Source of the DNA: Bacteroidota bacterium
GTDB lineage: Bacteria > Bacteroidota > Bacteroidia > 2-12-FULL-35-15
Length of the DNA stretch: 64,000 nt
Direction: 5' to 3'
Assembly (NCBI GenBank): GCA_017303895.1
Contig: JAFLBF010000015.1
Coordinates: 1-64,000 of the forward strand
Below the pieces are notes generated by a model, which saw only the letters and a program-made list of their open reading frames with translations, did no database searches and was not told the DNA's origin. A program made the position numbers and the translations under genes. This document shows positions 9,501 to 15,824 of the stretch, piece after piece. Position 1 is the stretch's first letter. Each line of letters opens with the position of its first letter.

Positions 9501-9891
9501 TCAGGCTATTTTTAGAATTTTGTTTGCTGAGATAGTGAGTGAATTTACCGGTACTTAAATTGAACGCGTCCAATCCACCACCATTTGTTCCGATCCACAA
9601 TACTCCATTTCTATCTTCAAATAAAGAGTAGATGAAATTGTTGGCAAGGGAATTTGAATCTTGCTGATTGTGTTTATAAACAGTGATGCTGTATCCATCG
9701 TATTTGTTTAATCCATCTTGTGTTCCAAACCACATGAAGCCACGGCTGTCCTGCAATACACAGTTAACTGCACCCATGGATAAACCTTGCTCTGCTGTTA
9801 TATGAGCAAACTTCAGCTCTTGTGCGAACAGAGTAACATTACCCAAAAAGAGTAGCGAGAATAGTAGTTTTAAACAGATCTTATTAAGCAT
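6598..9891 (-). CDS. Propeller-sensor SpoIIE/PP2C-type protein phosphatase
   Basis: 1097 residues with a hybrid-sensor layout. Signal peptide 1-23. Thirteen two-component-regulator propeller repeats (W[IFV]GT..GG signature, about 30-640) suggest two seven-blade propellers. A Y_Y_Y domain (about 700-795) and one membrane helix (about 797-816) follow. Then come a coiled coil (820-850), the linker SSIQYAKRIQLAILPP (850-865) and a SpoIIE phosphatase domain to the end. Metal-binding acidic residues fit D889 (SGDFYW), D906 (DCTGHG), D1035 (SSDGYAD) and D1088/D1089 (VDDILVI). In related proteins this sensor drives a histidine kinase; here the output is Ser/Thr phosphatase. Its likely substrate is a SiaC or STAS-like phosphoprotein (inference). 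Confidence 0.9.
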   Translation of the reverse strand: MLNKICLKLLFSLLFLGNVTLFAQELKFAHITAEQGLSMGAVNCVLQDSRGFMWFGTQDGLNKYDGYSITVYKHNQQDSNSLANNFIYSLFEDRNGVLWIGTNGGGLDAFNLSTGKFTHYLSKQNSKNSLSNNNVRAILEDKDGILWIGTDEGLNALDRKTKNFTRYLNNPKDPNSISNNSAWCLLEASDGRIWIGTYGGGLNVFDKKNKSFKNYQELDNKGQLIYENANKVRSILEDKDGIFWIGTYGEGVQIFDPKTGKYLNHLKNNPSNPNSLINDRITSVTEDANGILWIGTYGGGIDQYYKKTGRFRHFYYDEKNQNSLNSNQIKYILHDKVGSVWVGTEGGGINVHFRSSSKFKYYKKRDDSNNSLLTNDVFSILEDREGILWIGTKNGGLTTLDRKSDTYVQYPHLSVANNKTVLSLCEDKEGLIWIGTWGGGLLSYDKRTKKATSYPTFIPQDNATIVTIYEDKQGLIWIGTYGGGLFAYNKTNKEFINYNSDNGLTSNNIYTIFQDSNNNIWVGTEGGGVNKIDAITKKIKFYTRDEKQNSISSNSINHIYEDFQGNIWFGTTNGLNKLNYKTDQFTHFFEKDGLPNAYIYCILPDKNGNLWMTTNKGISKFNPNVSNIDGSAFRNYDVNDGLQGLEHNQGAFFKSKKTGEIFVGGVNGFNAFFPEKIIDNQNIPTVRITSYKRFGSEVEMDTLIYDKKYIELSWRQNFFSFEFVALDYQMPGKNKYSFKLEGVDENWSPASTQRYASYTELRGGDYVFRVRAANNDGIWNNDGVTLHIRINPPFWQTKWFYTICVILVIGGFWGFLKYRTSAIKRENKILEEKVEERTQELAQKNKDITSSIQYAKRIQLAILPPLEQIYKHFPESFVVYKPKDIVSGDFYWFGVKNGKKIIATVDCTGHGVPGAFMSMIGHNLLNQIISENGITEPDLILNALHQGVQAALKQGTNVVDTSDGMDVALCSIDTQTNEVKYAGAYRPLYIVNGQEFKKIDADKNPIGGSQLDPDRKFTCHTIQLKRGDTLYMSSDGYADQFGGEKGKKFMVKRFNELLLSIQDKNMQTQANELEETFNQWKGSYQQVDDILVIGIRF

Positions 9892-9932
9892 AAATGCTAT
9901 TTAAGAGGTAAAGATAAATAAAATAGAATAAA

Positions 9933-11330
9933 CTAAATTTTGATGCCTATTACCAGAATGTCATCCACTTGTTCGAGTGCTCCTTTCCATTCCAGATGTT
10001 TTTTATTGAGCATTTGTTGTTGCTGAGGCATATCAAGATCTTGAATTTCCAATAAATAATTTTGAAACTGTTTGTACTTTAGTTTTTTCCCTAGTGGTCC
10101 TCCAAATTGATCCGCATACCCATCTGTGAAGAGATAAATGGTATCTCCTTTTTCTAATTGAATGGTTTGATTGCTGAATTTTTTACTCTCATAATTTTCA
10201 TGGTCAGCACCAATTGCAATTTTATCCGGTTTCAGTTCGATCAATTGTTTATTTCTGATCACATATACAGGATTGTTGGCACCGGCATATTCCATGGTCA
10301 TTTTTTGAAAATTAATGGCGCATAGCGACATGTCCATTCCATCTTTGATGGAATTTAAATTTTTTGCCAATTCTTTATTCAGGTAGGACAGTGCATCGGC
10401 CGGACTATTTACCGAGCGTTCAGAGGTGCTCTGATTAAGTATGGTGCTGCCAATGATGCTCATTAGGGCACCCGGAACACCATGTCCGGTGCAATCCACT
10501 GCTGCGATAACAAAAATATTCTCCTGAGGCTTTTCGGCTGTTGGAGTTGTTTTTAAGCTCGTAAACCAATAGAAATCTCCACTTACTATATCCTTTGGAG
10601 TATAATAAATGAAATAATCTTTTAGCACATTTTCAATACGTTCGCTAGGAGGAAGGATCGCATGTTGAATACGTTGAGCATAGGTGATGCTGGCTTTGAT
10701 ATCCTTATTTTTTTCTTCAATGATCTCATTCTTTTCTGCCAATTGCTCATTCGATTTAGCCAATGCTAAACGGGCAATGATCTCTTTCTTTGTCAGATTT
10801 GTGCGTGTATTGATCAGCAGGATGGTGAATAATGCCACCGATAGTGTAAGCAATCCGCCATTGGTAAGAAGCTCATCAATTGAAACGGGACTGTATAAAT
10901 TAAAACAGATGATGTTGGCGATGAATGATACTGCAACGATCCAGATAGAATATTGGATCTGCCATAGAACAAGCATGCCAGCGCCAATGAATAAAGCAAT
11001 GTAGGCGAATGTGTGTTTTTGTATCTCAGAAATATCCATTACATTGTACATATACGCATTTTGGATAGCAATGCCCATAAATGGAATGAAAGCAAGAATA
11101 TGCGGCTTTTCGGTAAGTTTATGTCGAAATAAATAACCGATCAACGTGGCTAACGATACTGTAATTCTCCAGATCAAGAAATCGGTAAAATGTGCTGGAA
11201 CATTAAAGTAGTCTCCAATTGCCCAAAGAGGATTCAATACAACTGCCACCCAAACGACTATCATATGGTATTTGTAGGCAGCTGCATTCAGCTCCTGTTT
11301 CCATGGAATAGTTGTTAGTCGGTGAGGCAT
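9933..11330 (-). CDS. Membrane-sensor SpoIIE/PP2C-type protein phosphatase
   Basis: 465 residues. About six membrane helices in residues 20-175 form an integral-membrane sensor, followed by a coiled coil (180-212). Then comes the pre-catalytic linker SITYAQRIQHAILPP (214-228) and a SpoIIE domain (about 240-465). Metal ligands are visible at D252 (SGDFYW), D279 (DCTGHGVPGA), FTDGYADQFGG and VDDILVIGI. It has its own promoter and lies 41 bases ahead of the propeller phosphatase on the same strand, so the two may be partly co-transcribed. With siaB/siaC nearby it is the best SiaA-like candidate, although SiaA itself has a different sensor. Confidence 0.88.
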   Translation of the reverse strand: MPHRLTTIPWKQELNAAAYKYHMIVVWVAVVLNPLWAIGDYFNVPAHFTDFLIWRITVSLATLIGYLFRHKLTEKPHILAFIPFMGIAIQNAYMYNVMDISEIQKHTFAYIALFIGAGMLVLWQIQYSIWIVAVSFIANIICFNLYSPVSIDELLTNGGLLTLSVALFTILLINTRTNLTKKEIIARLALAKSNEQLAEKNEIIEEKNKDIKASITYAQRIQHAILPPSERIENVLKDYFIYYTPKDIVSGDFYWFTSLKTTPTAEKPQENIFVIAAVDCTGHGVPGALMSIIGSTILNQSTSERSVNSPADALSYLNKELAKNLNSIKDGMDMSLCAINFQKMTMEYAGANNPVYVIRNKQLIELKPDKIAIGADHENYESKKFSNQTIQLEKGDTIYLFTDGYADQFGGPLGKKLKYKQFQNYLLEIQDLDMPQQQQMLNKKHLEWKGALEQVDDILVIGIKI

Positions 11331-11349
11331 GTGTTTAATTAATGAAAGT

Positions 11350-11387
11350 CAAATTTAGTCAATTAAGCAATATTAATTTTACTTTTG
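11350..11387. promoter_or_regulatory. Divergent promoters between phosphatase and methyltransferase
   Basis: Minus-strand TAAATTTG at 11350-11357 serves the phosphatase (ATG 11330). Plus-strand TACTTTTG at 11380-11387 serves the methyltransferase. The second box decides the methyltransferase start: an upstream in-frame ATG at 11342 would precede its own promoter. Confidence 0.65.
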
Positions 11388-11401
11388 CAAAAAATACTTC
11401 T

Positions 11402-12151
11402 ATGCAAACAAATAAAAAGCAATTATGGTTTAAAGAGTGGTTCAACTCTCCTTATTACCATTTGCTTTACAAGGATAGAGATCACCGTGAGGCCGAATTA
11501 TTCATCGACAATTTGTTAGTTCTTCTTCAACCTGCAACTGATTCAAAGATGCTGGATCTGGCTTGTGGTAAAGGACGGCATTCCATCTATTTGAACAAAA
11601 AAGGATATGATGTAACCGGCTTGGATCTTTCAGAAGAGAGTATAATTAGCGCCTCAAGATTTGAGAATGATCGATTACATTTTTATGTACATGACATGCG
11701 AAAGACCTATCGCACTAATTATTATGATTGTGTGTTTAATTTATTTACCAGCTTCGGTTATTTTTCTTGCGAAAGAGATAATTATCAAACCATCAATGCG
11801 GTGTGTAAAAATTTGAAAGAAGGAGGTTTTTTTGTACTTGATTTCTTTAATTCAAATCGTGTGCTTGAATGTTTAGTAAAACATGAGGAGAGAGTAATAG
11901 AAGGGATTCGATTTCAGATCAGCAAAAAGCTGGAAGATGGATTTGTAGTGAAGCAGATCGCGTTTACGGATAATGGGCAGGACTATTTTTTTGAGGAAAG
12001 AGTAAAAGCATTGCAGTTGAGCGATTTTGAGAAATACTTTGCCTCAAACAAACTTAAAATATTACATTTGCGCGGAAATTATCAGCTCGATCCGTTTGAC
12101 GAAAAAAAATCAGAACGACTGATTCTGATCGCGCAGAAAATGACTTCATGA
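11402..12151 (+). CDS. Class I SAM-dependent methyltransferase
   Basis: 249 residues from ATG 11402, chosen because the -7 box at 11380-11387 lies downstream of the alternative ATG 11342. Motif I is clear: MLDLACGKGRHSIYL (about 45-59), then the acidic strand end TGLDLS (about 65-70) that binds the SAM ribose, then DCVFNLFTSFGYF as motif II. This resembles small-molecule methyltransferases of the Methyltransf_25 type; the substrate cannot be told. Its stop overlaps the next ATG by four bases (ATGA at 12148-12151), so it is translationally coupled to the ZIP transporter. Confidence 0.85.
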   Translation: MQTNKKQLWFKEWFNSPYYHLLYKDRDHREAELFIDNLLVLLQPATDSKMLDLACGKGRHSIYLNKKGYDVTGLDLSEESIISASRFENDRLHFYVHDMRKTYRTNYYDCVFNLFTSFGYFSCERDNYQTINAVCKNLKEGGFFVLDFFNSNRVLECLVKHEERVIEGIRFQISKKLEDGFVVKQIAFTDNGQDYFFEERVKALQLSDFEKYFASNKLKILHLRGNYQLDPFDEKKSERLILIAQKMTS

Positions 12152-12870
12152 ATTATTCAGCCTACATAGCCCTTTTTTTATCTGTTATTGTCAGCGGAAT
12201 AGCTGTTTTATTTGTAAACATAAGTAGTAAAAGCTTAAAGCTGGTTTTGTCATTCAGCGGAGCTTATTTGTTTGCGATCAGTGTATTGCACCTGATCCCT
12301 GAAATTTATGCTTCCTCATCCCATGATATCGGTTTGTATATTCTGATCGGTTTTTTTATGCAAATATTGTTTGAATTCTTTACTGAAGGGATCGAGCATG
12401 GGCATATTCACATTCATCATCACAAAGGGCATACACATGCTTTTCCCTGGGCAATGATGCTGGGTTTGTCGATCCATTCCTTTTTGGAAGGAATGCCTTT
12501 GGCCGATCTTTCAAATGATTCCTATCAATCGCTTTTAACAGGGATCGTGTTGCATAATATTCCTATTGCGATCGCTTTGATGACCATGCTTATTAAATCG
12601 CATATTGACAAAAAGGTAGCAGTTCTTTCCTTGGTCATATTTGCTTTGGTAACTCCCTTGGGCGCTCTAACCAGTCATTTGATTGGTGCCAATATGATCG
12701 GTGATTTTTCTGTTTATTTTGATAAGATCATGGCAGTGGTAGTGGGTATATTTTTACATATTTCTACTACAATTCTTTTCGAGTCGAGTGAGAATCACCG
12801 CTTTAATCTGATCAAATTTTTGATCATTATTTTAGGAGCCGCTTTGGCTTTTGTGGGACACGGACATTAA
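12148..12870 (+). CDS. ZIP-family metal transporter
   Basis: 240 residues with about seven or eight membrane helices. A histidine-rich loop (EHGHIHIHHHKGHTHA, about 88-103) probably senses or binds metal. Helix IV carries HSFLEGMPLAD and helix V LLTGIVLHNIPIAIAL, the His/Glu and HNIP metal-site signatures of ZIP proteins. It likely imports Zn(II) or another divalent metal across the inner membrane. The ATG overlaps the methyltransferase stop. No Fur/Zur-type box was evident upstream. Confidence 0.9.
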   Translation: MNYSAYIALFLSVIVSGIAVLFVNISSKSLKLVLSFSGAYLFAISVLHLIPEIYASSSHDIGLYILIGFFMQILFEFFTEGIEHGHIHIHHHKGHTHAFPWAMMLGLSIHSFLEGMPLADLSNDSYQSLLTGIVLHNIPIAIALMTMLIKSHIDKKVAVLSLVIFALVTPLGALTSHLIGANMIGDFSVYFDKIMAVVVGIFLHISTTILFESSENHRFNLIKFLIIILGAALAFVGHGH

Positions 12871-12881
12871 TCTATTTTCAA

Positions 12882-13130
12882 ATGACAATCCCTGATATTA
12901 TTGGTTTAATAGGTGTATGTATCTTATTGCTTGCTTTTTTTCTGAATCTAACAGGAAAAATGGATAAAGACAGTCTTGTATATATTGTGTTAAATATTGT
13001 GGGAGCAGGCATTGCCTGTTTGGCTTCTATCCTGATCCATTACTTGCCTTTTATACTATTAGAAGGGACATGGACCTTAGTGTCGGTTTGGGGCTTGATC
13101 AATTATTATAAAACAAAAAAAGCGAGATAA
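12882..13130 (+). CDS. Small membrane protein, CBU_0592-like
   Basis: 82 residues with three hydrophobic helices (5-24, 34-52, 55-73) and a basic tail KTKKAR. The size, IGLIGV..LLAFFLN start and GxxxxxVxWGLINY end resemble the CBU_0592-like family of unknown function. It begins 11 bases after the ZIP gene, so it is probably the third gene of that operon. Its TAA sits in the loop of the following terminator. Confidence 0.65.
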   Translation: MTIPDIIGLIGVCILLLAFFLNLTGKMDKDSLVYIVLNIVGAGIACLASILIHYLPFILLEGTWTLVSVWGLINYYKTKKAR

Positions 13131-13144
13131 TTCTCGCTTTTTAT
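13115..13144. terminator. Bidirectional terminator
   Basis: AGCGAGA (13121-13127) pairs with TCTCGCT (13132-13138) around loop TAAT, flanked by A-run and T-run. It serves the plus-strand ZIP operon and the minus-strand DUF2795 gene. The loop contains the TAA stop (13128-13130) of the 82-residue protein. Confidence 0.85.
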
Positions 13145-13366
13145 TTAATACTCATCTTCATTAAAGAAGAAGTCTTCTTTTGTTGGATAGTCCGGCCAAA
13201 TTTCTTCGATCGATTCATAGGTTTCACCTTCGTCTTCAATTTCTTGAAGATTTTCAATTACTTCCATTGGAGCTCCTGAACGAATCGCAAAGTCAATCAA
13301 TTCGTCTTTTGTTGCAGGCCAAGGCGCATCCTCCAAATGTTTTGCTAATTCAAGTGTCCAGTACAT
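13145..13366 (-). CDS. DUF2795-family small acidic protein
   Basis: 73 residues, strongly acidic, matching the compact DUF2795 family found across Bacteroidota: MYWTLELAKHLEDAPWPATKDELIDFAIRSGAP (the PWPATKxELIxxA core at 15-28) and an acidic tail DYPTKEDFFFNEDEY. The function is unknown; no catalytic residues are evident. Monocistronic, with a promoter at 13442-13449 and a leader of about 70 bases that contains a perfect 12-bp palindrome. Confidence 0.85.
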   Translation of the reverse strand: MYWTLELAKHLEDAPWPATKDELIDFAIRSGAPMEVIENLQEIEDEGETYESIEEIWPDYPTKEDFFFNEDEY

Positions 13367-13401
13367 AGTCTTTATTTTTTGATTTTAGAACGTAAAAATG
13401 A

Positions 13402-13449
13402 GTAACATGTTACATTCTGTTATTAAAATTCAAATTTCGTGCAAAAGTA
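13402..13449 (-). promoter_or_regulatory. Promoter and palindromic leader site of the DUF2795 gene
   Basis: Minus-strand TACTTTTG at 13442-13449 with TTTG 18 bases further upstream (13468-13471). Between it and the ATG lies GTAACATGTTAC at 13402-13413, a perfect 12-bp dyad that could be an operator. Confidence 0.45.
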
Positions 13450-13520
13450 AAAATTAATTTCAGTAATCAAAGTCTTCCGGGAAGTTTTTAATGAAGAATT
13501 GAAATTAATTATAAACAGGT

Positions 13521-14075
13521 CTACATTCTTGGTTTCCAGGGAATTTCCTCTGCGTTCAGATCTTGTGATAATTTTCGGGAAAGGACAAAAAGATAATCAC
13601 TTAATCGATTAAGGTATTTGATCACCAGTTCGTCAACAAAACTACTTTCGGAGAGTTGTATGGTTAAGCGTTCTGCTCTTCTACAAACACATCTGGCAAT
13701 ATGACAGAATGAAACAGTTGTATGTCCTCCGGGGAGGACAAAGGATCTCATTTCCGGTAATTTTTCATCCATTTTATCGATCTCTTTTTCAAGAAATAGA
13801 ATGTCCTCTTCTTTGAGATCGGGGATCTTCATTTTGCTTTTTTCAGGATCGGAAGCTAAGGAAGAACCGATGGTAAACAAACGATCTTGAATTTCTACGA
13901 GCACTTGTTTGGCTGAAGGATCGATCTCTTGATCACGGATCAAACCGATGTATGAATTTAGTTCATCAACAGTTCCGTATGTTTCAATACGGATATGGTG
14001 TTTCGGGACTCTTGTGCCTCCAATCAGTGAGGTTTGCCCTTTGTCGCCTGTTTTCGTATATACTTTAAATGCCAT
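13521..14075 (-). CDS. PduO-type cob(I)alamin adenosyltransferase
   Basis: 184 residues, normal for PduO-type enzymes, which transfer adenosine from ATP to cob(I)alamin to make coenzyme B12. The N-terminal ATP-binding motif KVYTKTGDKGQTSLIGG is at 3-19. The helix pair includes GTVDELNSYIG (about 34-44) and the family signature RCVCRRAERL (about 131-140). It starts 11 bases after the ABC ATPase gene and shares its promoter. The link between the two functions is not obvious. No other cobalamin genes are in view, so salvage is likely. Confidence 0.92.
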   Translation of the reverse strand: MAFKVYTKTGDKGQTSLIGGTRVPKHHIRIETYGTVDELNSYIGLIRDQEIDPSAKQVLVEIQDRLFTIGSSLASDPEKSKMKIPDLKEEDILFLEKEIDKMDEKLPEMRSFVLPGGHTTVSFCHIARCVCRRAERLTIQLSESSFVDELVIKYLNRLSDYLFVLSRKLSQDLNAEEIPWKPRM

Positions 14076-14086
14076 GATCCTTCACT

Positions 14087-14806
14087 TTAGTGTGCCACTC
14101 TGTTGCTAACGGTGGTCACATTTTCATTTTTATAGTCGCGCTCCACTATTCCATCTTTTAATCTTACGATCCTGTGTGCATGTTGTGCGATATCTTCTTC
14201 GTGTGTAACCAAAACGATCGTATTGCCATGTTTGTGGATCTCTTCGAGCAATGCCATGATCTCTACAGATGTTTTTGAATCCAGATTTCCGGTAGGCTCA
14301 TCGGCTAAAATAATTGCCGGATTATTTACCAGAGCTCTTGCAATTGCTACACGCTGGCGTTGTCCACCGGAGAGTTCATTGGGTTTGTGCATGATCCTGC
14401 CACCTAAGCCAACTTGCTCCAATACTTCTGTAGCTCTTTTGATGCGCTGTTCTTTGGAGAATCCGGCATAAACTAGAGGCAGAGCAACATTATCCAAAGA
14501 GCTGGAGCGGGGTAAAAGATTAAAGGATTGAAAAACAAATCCGATCTCTTTATTTCTTACTTCAGCAAGTTCATCATCCAGCATTTGCGCAACCGATTTG
14601 CCGTTCAAAATGTATTCGCCACTGCTGGGGCTGTCCAGGCAACCCAAAACATTCATCAATGTGGATTTTCCGGATCCGGAGGGTCCCATCAATGCTACAT
14701 ATTCATTTTTGTAGATCTCTAATGATACGGAGCGTAATGCATGGATGGTTTCTGATCCTATTTTATAGGATTTAGCAATGTTCTGAAGCTTAATAATGGA
14801 TTCCAT
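14087..14806 (-). CDS. ABC transporter ATPase (LolD/MacB type)
   Basis: 239 residues. Walker [10 protein letters not shown] (about 41-49), Q-loop [10 protein letters not shown], signature [15 protein letters not shown] (about 144-158), Walker [14 protein letters not shown] (about 164-176) and H-loop VTHE are all intact. The pattern [20 protein letters not shown] is typical of the MacB/LolD/FtsE-like subfamily that powers lipoprotein release, antibiotic or peptide export. No permease is adjacent, so the partner is encoded elsewhere. The mRNA is predicted to be leaderless. Confidence 0.9.
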   Translation of the reverse strand: MESIIKLQNIAKSYKIGSETIHALRSVSLEIYKNEYVALMGPSGSGKSTLMNVLGCLDSPSSGEYILNGKSVAQMLDDELAEVRNKEIGFVFQSFNLLPRSSSLDNVALPLVYAGFSKEQRIKRATEVLEQVGLGGRIMHKPNELSGGQRQRVAIARALVNNPAIILADEPTGNLDSKTSVEIMALLEEIHKHGNTIVLVTHEEDIAQHAHRIVRLKDGIVERDYKNENVTTVSNRVAH

Positions 14807-14811
14807 GTTTA

Positions 14812-14819
14812 CGAAGATA
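14812..14819 (-). promoter_or_regulatory. Leaderless -7 box (TTCG variant) of the ABC ATPase
   Basis: Minus-strand TATCTTCG ends 6 bases before the ATG at 14806, so transcription should start at or next to the start codon. Confidence 0.5.
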
Positions 14820-14842
14820 GCGCTTTTGATCTAATTGAGCGG

Positions 14843-15628
14843 TCAAAACTTAATAACAAAATGTTGCTTTTTTTGTTCTTTTCTGAAAAATACGATCCCA
14901 ATAAAAAACAGGTCGATCGTAACTCTTACAGCATCATGTTTTTTGATCTCTTCCCAGGCCTCTGTCATTTCTTTGCTCCAGTAAATATCGTCAAAAATGA
15001 ACACGGTCTCATTGTGTGCTTTTTTTAGACAGAGCTCAAAATACTTTAGTGTCGCATCTTTACGGTGATTGCCGTCAAAAAATATCAGGTCGGGTTGAGG
15101 GATCTGTTCTAATAGTGTAGGCAAAACATCATCAAAATTTCTGGTATGCTGTTGAATGTTATGAAGTCCTAATTGCTTAAAGTTTTGCTTTGCTTTTTGG
15201 GCTATCTCAGGACTTCCTTCGATGGTATGAACGGTGCTTTTGGAGTTTGCGGAAGCCATATAGGCTGTACTGATCCCTAATGATGTTCCCAGTTCAATAA
15301 TTGTATGTGCTTGGAAATGATTGCATATACGAAATAGTAGTTGGGCATACCTGGCCGGTTTGGCAGCATTCCTTGCAATTTGTGAAATAGGGCGCGAATG
15401 TGCATTATTCACTTGCGAACCTGCTCCCAGATCTACAACTTTTAATTGTTCATCTGACCCAAGTAGTTGCTTTCTTAAATCCTCGATGGATTCATAAGAA
15501 TAAAATGCCACTTTATTATAAATAACATCTCTTGTAAGAGCAAAAACAAATGGGGAATGAATGGCATGTTCATTGACTGATCGGAATCTGTATATCAGAT
15601 AGTTAAGTATGGTGTGGAGCTTATTCAC
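14843..15628 (-). CDS. Class I O-methyltransferase-like protein
   Basis: 261 residues from a GTG at 15628. SAM motif I IIELGTSLGISTAYMA (about 97-112), acidic VHTIEGSPE (about 119-127) and the O-methyltransferase-like DLIFFDGNHRKDATLKYF (about 166-183), then FIFDDIYW. These match Methyltransf_24/catechol-O-methyltransferase-like enzymes. The N-terminal YRFRSVNEHAIHSPFVFAL block is common in Bacteroidota homologues. Substrate unknown. GTG was chosen because the TACATTTG box at 15633-15640 leaves a leaderless transcript that begins there. It does not share the ABC operon, which has its own promoter. Confidence 0.8.
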   Translation of the reverse strand: MNKLHTILNYLIYRFRSVNEHAIHSPFVFALTRDVIYNKVAFYSYESIEDLRKQLLGSDEQLKVVDLGAGSQVNNAHSRPISQIARNAAKPARYAQLLFRICNHFQAHTIIELGTSLGISTAYMASANSKSTVHTIEGSPEIAQKAKQNFKQLGLHNIQQHTRNFDDVLPTLLEQIPQPDLIFFDGNHRKDATLKYFELCLKKAHNETVFIFDDIYWSKEMTEAWEEIKKHDAVRVTIDLFFIGIVFFRKEQKKQHFVIKF

Positions 15629-15632
15629 AGGG

Positions 15633-15640
15633 CAAATGTA
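15633..15640 (-). promoter_or_regulatory. Leaderless -7 box that fixes a GTG start
   Basis: Minus-strand TACATTTG ends five bases before GTG 15628. Confidence 0.55.
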
Positions 15641-15757
15641 GGTTTATTGGCCGAAAAACAGAAAATAATCTGATACCATGCAACTATTCACATGAAAATC
15701 ACATCTTTTTCAAAGTTTTTAGATGTTAAATTTCAAGGTCAAGGACTAATTTTGTAT

Positions 15758-15765
15758 TATCTTTG
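15758..15765 (+). promoter_or_regulatory. Promoter of the large T9SS type B protein
   Basis: TATCTTTG matches TAnnTTTG; the leader is about 55 bases. No convincing TTG at the -33 position. Confidence 0.5.
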
Positions 15766-15824
15766 TAAATTATAATCATTCTAATTTAAGCTAATTTTGT
15801 TTCGATAACGGTAATAAAAATAAG

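Noticed and set aside
11342-11401. Upstream ATG start for the methyltransferase
   Set aside because: The -7 box at 11380-11387 lies downstream of it; the 20 extra residues have no family similarity.
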